Shown here one piece after another: positions 1-4,245 of a DNA stretch of 6,777 nucleotides. The stretch's first letter is position 1; each line of letters starts with the position of its first letter. The position numbers and the translations under genes were made by a program. The notes under the pieces were generated by a model, which was not told the DNA's origin, did no database searches, and saw only the letters and a list, made by a program, of their open reading frames with translations. This DNA comes from Methylococcaceae bacterium (GTDB taxonomy: Bacteria; Pseudomonadota; Gammaproteobacteria; Methylococcales; Methylomonadaceae). The DNA lies in assembly GCA_947505055.1 (NCBI GenBank), contig CANNLO010000263.1:1-6777 (forward strand), in the 5' to 3' direction.

Positions 1-156
1 TGCCAATAGCTCGGCTTTTCGTTGATGCCAGTGCGCTCTAAACCACCAAATATCGGCATTATCTGGGTAGTGTTCACGTTGTTTACAGAGCCAGGAAAAA
101 GCCGCTTCTAGTTGATGGGCCGTGACCTGTAGGCAATTATCATTAGTGGATAGCAT
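1..156 (-). CDS. Reverse transcriptase, N-terminal end (runs off left edge)
   Basis: Reading the minus strand from an ATG at 154-156 gives 52 residues without a stop, up to the window edge. The stretch AAFSWLCKQREHYPDNADIW followed by WFRAHWHQRKAELLA matches, from memory, the N-terminus of a family of bacterial reverse transcriptases (pattern AFxWL...R..YP.NADIW..R.HW), in which the polymerase fingers and the YMDD palm motif come later. Those catalytic parts would lie outside this window, so activity cannot be judged. No good Shine-Dalgarno is visible before the ATG; a weak AGAG lies about 15 bases upstream. The degenerate copy at about 1694-2005 appears to be the C-terminal half of the same family on the same strand. 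It could be a group II-like, retron-like or otherwise unclassified RT; the subclass cannot be told from this piece. Confidence 0.72.
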   Translation of the reverse strand, partial: MLSTNDNCLQVTAHQLEAAFSWLCKQREHYPDNADIWWFRAHWHQRKAELLA

Positions 157-287
157 GGATTTTTGTTGACTCTGATAGCGGTTAAATGTGGCACAGTATT
201 TATAGCAAAATTTACCCCAAGCGCCCAGTCATTCATCTAAAAAATTCTGCCTTTTAACCTAAATTCATGAAAAACCAGCAAAAATAG

Positions 288-304
288 TGTCAGGTTTATT
301 TACA
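288..304 (+). repeat. 17-bp motif, copy 1 (TGTCAGGTTTATTTACA)
   Basis: This copy differs from the one at 432-448 at two of 17 positions; the shared form is TGTCAG-S-TTT-W-TTTACA. The two copies are 144 bp apart in direct orientation in the spacer upstream of the PEP-CTERM gene. A regulator binding site is the simplest inference. AT-rich sequence makes chance similarity possible, though the TGTCAG and TTTACA ends are not low-complexity. Confidence 0.4.
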
Positions 305-431
305 ACGGCTGATTCCTGAATTAACACCGCATTTAACATATCAAGCTATTGATTGTTATCAATAATAGTTTTTATTTGGCTAAATTACGTAAAAAATATA
401 ATCATTTTTATCATTTATTAATGGCAAATAC

Positions 432-448
432 TGTCAGCTTTTTTTACA
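432..448 (+). repeat. 17-bp motif, copy 2 (TGTCAGCTTTTTTTACA)
   Basis: Second copy of the motif at 288-304, with a seven-T tract between TGTCAGC and ACA. It is still 439 bp upstream of the PEP-CTERM start, so if it is an operator it could act on either divergent gene or on an unannotated transcript between them. Confidence 0.4.
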
Positions 449-713
449 TATTATCAGTAACTGCCAAAACCCATTGTCATGCATGGTTTTTTTGAAGCGG
501 AATTACGGTGAATTTTATAAATAATTTTGTCCGAAAAATAGGCTGAAAATATTTAACAAAAGCCCAGTTATTCGAGCATTATTGGGTGGTTGTTGAGCGG
601 CAGTAATGGCTGTTTTCACGCGATCGCCAAAAAGTTACCTTCTTGTTTTTAAATATTTTTGTGGCTTTAAAAATTCTGGCGTGAATTTTGCATAATGAAA
701 TATCGAGGCGAAA

Positions 714-757
714 GCAGCGGCCGAGGCGTAGACATACTAGTCTATGCTGCCCGCTGC
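714..757. other. Large imperfect hairpin in a GC-rich island
   Basis: The outer arms GCAGCGG (714-720) and CCGCTGC (751-757) are perfectly complementary. Inside, GCGTAGAC (726-733) pairs with GTCTATGC (740-747), with one G-T wobble, around the loop ATACTA. A second small stem AGCG/CGCT follows at about 764-778. The island stands out from AT-rich flanks on the left. It could be a structured RNA, a cruciform or a protein site. The overlapping arginine-rich minus-strand ORF (579-833) does not look like a real protein. Confidence 0.5.
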
Positions 758-860
758 CGCCAAAGCGTTCGGGGCGCTGGTTAGCCCTAAATTTTTGAGG
801 AAAATAGCGGGCGCGCGGGCGTTGGGTGGACACGCCTCATACCGTGATCCTCAATTACCC

Positions 861-866
861 TATAAT
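861..866 (+). promoter_or_regulatory. Possible -10 box of the PEP-CTERM gene
   Basis: A perfect TATAAT lies 20 bases before the first possible start codon of the PEP-CTERM gene. No recognisable TTGACA occurs 16-18 bases upstream, where the sequence is near CATACC. If this is a promoter, it would need an activator or a non-standard -35 and would give a leader of about 14 bases or slightly longer. Confidence 0.4.
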
Positions 867-886
867 CCCTTCCACATTAGAGTGAG

Positions 887-1603
887 ATGAAAATGAATAC
901 CAAGTATAGATCGTTGTTAGCAATGTTGCTGTGTGGGGCGAGTTTCGCGACCCAGGCGGTACCCGTGAATTTCACGAACAATTACAGTGGCGTGTACAAT
1001 TGCATTACAATGGGTTCATCGGAGTGCTTGCCGTCGACTAATGCGTGGACTCTCGGATACGATAACAGTACCAGCACCATTTACCAGGCGAGCAGCGCGT
1101 CATGGATGTTCACTTTGTCAGGTGAATATGGTCATCTTACACTCCTGTCGTCCATTGGTTCAACGGTAACTATTTTAGACAGTAATGTGACCCTAATGAC
1201 ATCCGCACCCCAAGTAATAAATGATGATGGCGACTCTATTTTCACTACACTATTCGTCAGTACAACACAACATGATAATTTTAATAACAACTTCACCAAT
1301 ACGTTTGCGATCGTAGGAATTTATTCAGTCGAGGCAGAAGTCCGTACTTTATACGATTACATTTGGACACAAAACATTAACGAATTTTCACTACATTTCT
1401 CCACCTATATCCCAATTATGCAATCGTATGGCGTAATCACCAAGCCATATGATTTGTCCCTTATTGGAATTGATTCCCTCCAAGGCATCAAACTCATGGA
1501 CTCCGTAGTTCTCTTCAATGCCGTCCCCGAACCCTCTGATTTAGCTCTCATCCTGATCGGCTTCGCAGCGTTCCGTGTCAGCCACCGCCGATTGCGCGGA
1601 TAA
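887..1603 (+). CDS. Exported PEP-CTERM sorting domain protein
   Basis: A 238-residue protein with a Sec signal peptide: basic start, hydrophobic LLAMLLCGASF, and a probable cleavage after ATQA near residue 24. The end carries a PEP-CTERM tripartite signal: VPEP at 213-216, a hydrophobic segment at about 217-229, and the basic tail HRRLRG. In known systems, exosortase (EpsH/XrtA type) cleaves this tag after export, and the mature protein is usually a surface or matrix component. The middle is rich in Asn, Ser, Thr and Tyr, has an early Cys pair (C39, C47) and no domain I recognise, so its function is unknown. ATG at 887 has AGAG four bases ahead; ATG at 893 (start MNTKYRS) has GAG six bases ahead and may be the true start. 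No exosortase gene lies in the window. It is a single-gene unit, divergent from the left RT gene and convergent with the RT remnant. Confidence 0.9.
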   Translation: MKMNTKYRSLLAMLLCGASFATQAVPVNFTNNYSGVYNCITMGSSECLPSTNAWTLGYDNSTSTIYQASSASWMFTLSGEYGHLTLLSSIGSTVTILDSNVTLMTSAPQVINDDGDSIFTTLFVSTTQHDNFNNNFTNTFAIVGIYSVEAEVRTLYDYIWTQNINEFSLHFSTYIPIMQSYGVITKPYDLSLIGIDSLQGIKLMDSVVLFNAVPEPSDLALILIGFAAFRVSHRRLRG

Positions 1604-1618
1604 AATAGCTGCTTGTGT

Positions 1619-1630
1619 GGGGGGGGGGGG
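1619..1630 (+). repeat. Homopolymeric run of 12 G
   Basis: Twelve consecutive G begin 15 bases after the PEP-CTERM stop codon. Such a run slips readily during replication and could form a G-quadruplex in the transcript, but it lies outside the recognised reading frame. It is also a typical place for a sequencing length error. Confidence 0.9.
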
Positions 1631-1693
1631 AGCCACGTCAAGCCAACGCGTGGAATAATAACTTAGCCGCCCTGCACCCATCGCCACCAGCGT

Positions 1694-2005
1694 CGAACGT
1701 ACTCCCAAGCCGCCACAGCCCCTCGGGGTGTGGCGGCTTTGCTCATAAAGCCGGGTTGCAGCGTTCTACAAAATTGGCCCGCGTCTGCGCGGCCAGCGTC
1801 AGCCCCTGAGGGCTGAAGTAATAACCCAAAAAATCAAACCCTTGCGCAATGCGCCCAATAAAAGCCTTGTCCGGGGTTGCGCCAAACCCAGCGCGTGGGC
1901 GCCAACACCAAAATATCGTCCATAAGCGCACGTAGAACAAGCCCGAACGCGCCATGGTGAGGTCGAGTTCGTGCAGGTAGAACGCCCCCTCCCCAGCAAA
2001 GGACT
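1694..2005 (-). pseudogene. Degenerate reverse transcriptase, C-terminal half in three frames
   Basis: On the minus strand, conserved RT blocks follow one another in changing frames. SPLLG is at 2005-1991. GAFYLHELDLTMARSGLFYVR (written in two parts: GAFYLHELDL, TMARSGLFYVR) is at 1988-1926. MDDILVLAPTRW, the catalytic YMDD region, is at 1923-1888. PDKAFIGRIAQGFDFLGYYF and onward to NFVER is at 1874-1761. TRLYEQSRHTP is at 1756-1724 and fades after about 1694. The order is that of the palm and thumb of the RT family whose N-terminus appears at 1-156. At least four frame changes are needed. About 20 residues between TRW and PDK, present in the family as I remember it, are missing. The gene cannot make a working enzyme. 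Everything upstream of SPLLG (fingers domain) is absent, replaced by unrelated sequence. Confidence 0.85.
1707..1739 (+). terminator. Strong hairpin downstream of the PEP-CTERM gene, possible terminator
   Basis: AAGCCGCCACA (1707-1717) pairs perfectly with TGTGGCGGCTT (1729-1739) around a GCCCCTCGGGG centre that can pair further. It is followed on the plus strand by only one more T, then GC, so the U-tract is weak. It lies about 100 bases after the PEP-CTERM stop, in a position to end that transcript. It also falls inside the decayed RT sequence, so it may be a by-product of that sequence. Confidence 0.4.
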
Positions 2006-2090
2006 CTGACTTTACCAGAATAACATCCAGCGGGGCATCTTCCTCTACAACAAATATGCGGAAACCAATACTGATACGAAACTCTTTCAT
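2006..2090 (-). pseudogene. Unrelated N-terminal fragment fused to the RT remnant
   Basis: An ATG at 2088-2090 on the minus strand opens MKEFRISIGFRIFVVEEDAP and about eight more residues, in frame with part of the RT remnant. These residues do not resemble the RT family, which should show a GISRGCPL-like block just before SPLLG. They look like the head of a different small gene joined to the RT piece by a deletion. I do not recognise the donor family with certainty. There is no clear Shine-Dalgarno directly ahead of the ATG. Confidence 0.35.
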
Positions 2091-2109
2091 GCCTACTTAC
2101 TGGAAACAG

Positions 2110-2153
2110 CATGACAATAGGACTCCTCAACCTAATTGCAGGAGTTTGTCATG
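2110..2153. repeat. Imperfect inverted repeat with 14-bp arms
   Basis: CATGACAA (2110-2117) plus ACTCCT (2122-2127), interrupted by a TAGG bulge, pairs with AGGAGT (2140-2145) plus TTGTCATG (2146-2153). The loop is 12 bases. It sits in the short gap between the RT remnant and the aquaporin fragment. It could be a small mobile-element end, a decayed terminator or a regulatory stem. Confidence 0.5.
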
Positions 2154-2234
2154 GATTACCAGTAGAGCTCTATGCATAGTTTTAATGCTTGAATGAAATG
2201 AGTCAATTAATTATCAGCTGAATGATCACTTTAA

Positions 2235-2459
2235 ATAGAAAATAGTGGTTTTGCGGGCATCATCATTGGTGGCGCAGTAACAATGGATATTTTATTTGGA
2301 GGCCCTGTTACTGGCGCTTCTATGAATCCGGCCAGATCGCTAGGCCCCGCACTCATTTCCGGAAACTTTACTGGGCTCTGGATATACTTAATTGCACCTG
2401 TTTTAGGGGCATATATTGCTTGTAAAGCCTATCGTTTGGTTCAAGGCCGTTTTGAGTGA
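2235..2459 (+). pseudogene. Aquaporin (MIP family), 3' fragment only
   Basis: The frame open from 2235 to the TGA at 2457-2459 encodes about 74 residues: GFAGIIIGGAVTMDILFGGP, then VTGASMNPARSLGPALISG, then a final hydrophobic helix ending in YRLVQGRFE. The NPARS motif is the second pore-loop (loop E) signature of aquaporins, and GPVTGASMNPARSLGPA is typical of aquaporin-type rather than long glyceroporin-type members. A full channel has about 230 residues and six helices with a first NPA motif. Here only helices 5 and 6 remain, and a TAA at 2232 closes the frame upstream, with no start codon. The gene was therefore cut by a deletion or insertion near 2234 and cannot make a channel. Confidence 0.85.
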
Positions 2460-2481
2460 GTGGCGGCTAAAGGAGAGACTG

Positions 2482-2613
2482 ATGTCGCTTCAAAATCTGG
2501 GCTCAATGACTAGAAGGGGTAGTAACTGGAAGTTCAGCAATGGTATCGGTAATCCATTTAGGAATCTGCGAAGTTCCATTCCTGCCCCCGCTCAATCTAT
2601 CATCTCCCAATAG
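2482..2613 (+). CDS. Small hypothetical ORF after the aquaporin fragment, possibly broken by an amber codon
   Basis: ATG at 2482 is preceded by AAAGGAG (2469-2475) at six bases, the best Shine-Dalgarno in the window, and lies 22 bases after the aquaporin stop, as in an operon. It encodes 43 residues (MSLQNLGSMT...PAQSIISQ) ending at a TAG. The same frame continues past the TAG for 29 residues rich in Pro and acidic residues (QPLIDIPSDPQPGAVPGAIP, then EPVTENSEA) to a TGA at 2701-2703. The continuation has protein-like composition, so a longer gene with a nonsense mutation is possible. I do not recognise the family; it may equally be the surviving head of a deleted gene. Confidence 0.4.
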   Translation: MSLQNLGSMTRRGSNWKFSNGIGNPFRNLRSSIPAPAQSIISQ

Positions 2614-2703
2614 CAACCTTTAATAGACATACCATCAGACCCTCAACCCGGAGCAGTCCCCGGAGCCATTCCAGAGCCAGTGACTGAAAATTCCGAAGCG
2701 TGA

Positions 2704-2781
2704 CGGGGTTTGCAACCCCGTTACTCACGTTTTGAAAACGATTGAAGACTTCAAACGTTTCGGTCGGGGTTGCAAACCCCG
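2704..2781. repeat. REP/BIME-like inverted repeat pair
   Basis: CGGGGTTTGCAACCCCG (2704-2720) and CGGGGTTGCAAACCCCG (2765-2781) are exact reverse complements of each other, and each is itself a 7-bp-arm palindrome. Between them is another hairpin: AAACGATTGAAG (2737-2748) with CTTCAAACGTTT (2749-2760), one mismatch, plus the palindrome CGTTTTGAAAACG at 2728-2740. The layout of two head-to-head palindromic units around a spacer is that of BIMEs mobilised by RAYT (Y1_Tnp) transposases. No such transposase is in the window. The right end abuts the toxin gene after its lost start. Confidence 0.75.
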
Positions 2782-3267
2782 GCCGGCATCGATGCCAACG
2801 TCTACATTGAAGCCAAAAAACGGTACTATCGCATGACTGTTTGCCCTGGATTCTGGGACTGGATGGATTTACAGTTCACATCTGGTCAGGTAAGCAGTAT
2901 TCGTATGGTATACGATGAACTCAGCAAAAATGACGATGCTCTATCAGAGTGGGTAAAAAACCGGCAACACTATTTTGCAGCAGACGACGAAAAAACACAG
3001 GAAGTGTTCACGGAGATTGTTCAATTCGTAATGGAACATTCCGAATATAGCGAACCCTACCGAAGTAACTTTCTTGCAGTAGCAGATCCTTGGCTAATTG
3101 CTAAAGCCAAAACAATGGGAGCAACTGTTGTGACTCACGAGGTACTGGTTCCTTCGGGCAGCAAAAAAGTGAAGATCCCGAATATCTGCCGCGAATTTAG
3201 TGTCGACTTCTGTAATACTTTTGATCTACTCGAATCAGGGGCCGCCCAGTTTGTTTTGAGTCATTAG
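2770..3267 (+). CDS. DUF4411 PIN-domain toxin, 5' end disrupted by a REP element
   Basis: The protein carries IDANVYIEAKKRYY, CPGFWDWMD, VYDEL, VADPWLIAKAK and KIPNIC, the pattern of DUF4411 proteins, which are PIN-fold putative RNases and usually toxins of type II toxin-antitoxin pairs. The likely metal-binding acids are present: D8, E50 and D106, counting from TTG 2770. The family normally begins with a few residues such as M-x-Y-L before IDAN. Here those codons are replaced by the right arm of the REP repeat. The only in-frame start keeping D8 is TTG 2770 inside that arm, with no Shine-Dalgarno; the next ATG, at 2833, would remove D8. Translation is therefore probably lost or very weak, although the rest of the frame is intact. 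No antitoxin gene (usually an XRE/ImmA-type protein) lies upstream, which fits an inactivated orphan. Confidence 0.8.
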   Translation: MQTPAGIDANVYIEAKKRYYRMTVCPGFWDWMDLQFTSGQVSSIRMVYDELSKNDDALSEWVKNRQHYFAADDEKTQEVFTEIVQFVMEHSEYSEPYRSNFLAVADPWLIAKAKTMGATVVTHEVLVPSGSKKVKIPNICREFSVDFCNTFDLLESGAAQFVLSH

Positions 3268-3600
3268 TGATTTAGCTCTCCATAGCTGTATCCTTAGCTC
3301 ATATTCGTTAGCAAGCCGTCAAAGCGGGCTTATGTAGTGTGCTTCAGAACGTGGCGGAGGTGACTAAACACGACAAACAATTGGCTTCGTGGTTAATTCC
3401 CCATGGCTGTAATATACGGGTAAAAACAGTAAGCCACCTTCAAAGTGTGTTGATTTTAGTTGAAACTGATCGTCGAATTACGGCCATAAATCGGCCTGTC
3501 GTCACAGGCCGATTTATGGCGATGAATATGTTCGTGAATATACTTTGTGTTCAATAATACATTGAAATACATAAGAATTATCATTTGGCGATGGGCTATA
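3268..3600. other. Convergent intergenic region
   Basis: These 333 bases separate the toxin ORF from the response regulator, which point towards each other. I see no credible gene. The plus-strand frame 3339-3557 runs straight through the perfect hairpin at 3483-3520 and has no homology I recognise. A weak stem AAGCC/GGCTT at 3313-3331 may mark the end of the toxin transcript. Confidence 0.6.
3483..3520. terminator. Perfect 17-bp hairpin, candidate bidirectional terminator
   Basis: GCCATAAATCGGCCTGT (3483-3499) and ACAGGCCGATTTATGGC (3504-3520) pair without a mismatch around the loop CGTC. The GC core CGGCCTGT/ACAGGCCG is followed by ATTTAT on both strands. That resembles a bidirectional intrinsic terminator with a short, imperfect U-tract. 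It lies 80 bases after the response regulator stop on the minus strand and about 215 bases after the toxin ORF on the plus strand. Confidence 0.5.
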
Positions 3601-4245
3601 TCAATACTTCAAAATCCCCTGAATTATCGCAATATGCGCCAGTTCGGCGATGGTTGATACGTTGAGTTTGATTTTTATTTGAGTGCCGTAATTAGCGACG
3701 GTTTTATAACCCAGACAAAGTTCATCGGCGATTTTATGGGCAGTTAAACCTTTTGCCAGCAGCAGGAATATATCAAACTCTCTAACGGACAGCGTATCAA
3801 TAAGGGTTTGGTAGTCGGCCTCGCTGTTTTGCAGGGGCATTTTATTTATCAAGCCCTGTTCTATATAAATCTCGCCTTTGGCTATTTTCTGTATCGCTTC
3901 CACCAGGATTCCGGGAGCGCTGTTTTTGGTGATATAGCCTTTTGCTCCGGCCTGCATGGCTCTATCAACATAAACCATTTCATCATGAACGCTAAATACC
4001 AGCACCTTAGCGTTACTGTCGCGACTGCAAATGCGCCGTAAGCTTTCCAGTCCGCCGATGCCGGGCATTGATAAGTCCAATACCATGACATCCGGTTGTT
4101 TTTCCAGATACAGCTGACACGCAGCCTCTCCCCGGTCAGCTTCGGCGATTACGTCTATATCGGCTTCGGTCGCCAGCAACATTCTAAAGCCAGCTCGTAC
4201 CACGGCATGGTCATCGACCAGAATGACTTTTATCCGGTCTTTCAT
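3601..4245 (-). CDS. NarL/FixJ-family response regulator
   Basis: A 214-residue cytoplasmic DNA-binding regulator. The receiver domain (about 5-121) shows the acidic pair D11-D12, the phospho-acceptor D57 in VMVLDLSMPG, the switch residue S85 and K107 in GYITK. A LuxR-type helix-turn-helix (about 150-208) follows: LSVREFDIFLLLAKGLTAHK, then IADELCLGYKTVANYGTQIK. All positions needed for phosphorylation and DNA binding are present, and the length is normal. It is closest in style to the UvrY/GacA/UhpA/MoxX group. Its ATG overlaps the stop of the upstream kinase gene by four bases (ATGA), and no separate good Shine-Dalgarno is visible, so translation is probably coupled. The kinase is therefore its cognate partner. 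The target genes are not shown by the sequence; the TonB-dependent receptor nearby is one candidate. Confidence 0.96.
   Translation of the reverse strand: MKDRIKVILVDDHAVVRAGFRMLLATEADIDVIAEADRGEAACQLYLEKQPDVMVLDLSMPGIGGLESLRRICSRDSNAKVLVFSVHDEMVYVDRAMQAGAKGYITKNSAPGILVEAIQKIAKGEIYIEQGLINKMPLQNSEADYQTLIDTLSVREFDIFLLLAKGLTAHKIADELCLGYKTVANYGTQIKIKLNVSTIAELAHIAIIQGILKY

Larger units (their letters stand above)
157..886. other. Long AT-rich intergenic region between divergent RT and PEP-CTERM genes
   Basis: No convincing coding region is seen in these 730 bases. The part from 157 to about 700 is strongly AT-rich; about 701-840 is abruptly GC-rich. It holds two near-identical 17-bp motifs (288-304, 432-448), a small perfect hairpin TATTGAT-TGTT-ATCAATA at 347-364, the large imperfect hairpin at 714-757, and a TATAAT box at 861-866. 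Because the two flanking genes diverge, promoters for both should lie here. An untranslated RNA upstream of the reverse transcriptase is possible but not demonstrated. Confidence 0.7.

Noticed and set aside
189..206. TGGCAC followed by AGC, resembling a sigma54 promoter
   Set aside because: The distance from GG (190-191) to GC (205-206) is 15, whereas sigma54 promoters need 12, and the TTGC part is absent.
579..833. 84-residue minus-strand ORF across the GC-rich island
   Set aside because: It is arginine-rich with no recognisable domain, overlaps a strong hairpin, and its length is explained by the GC-rich block having few stop codons.
887..1603. PEP-CTERM gene as a diversity-generating retroelement target of the nearby RT
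   Set aside because: No template/variable repeat pair with adenine-specific differences is visible, and there is no accessory Avd-like gene. The idea needs the full RT outside the window.
1405..1641. Minus-strand ORF overlapping the end of the PEP-CTERM gene
   Set aside because: It is antisense to a well-supported exported protein and its proline run is only the complement of the G12 tract.
2785..2796. 12-bp perfect palindrome GGCATCGATGCC next to the REP pair
   Set aside because: It coincides with the conserved Ile-Asp-Ala codons of the toxin, so the symmetry is more likely a coding coincidence than a separate site.
3339..3557. 72-residue plus-strand ORF in the convergent spacer
   Set aside because: It has a GTG start, reads through the 17-bp perfect hairpin, and shows no recognisable family or ribosome binding site.
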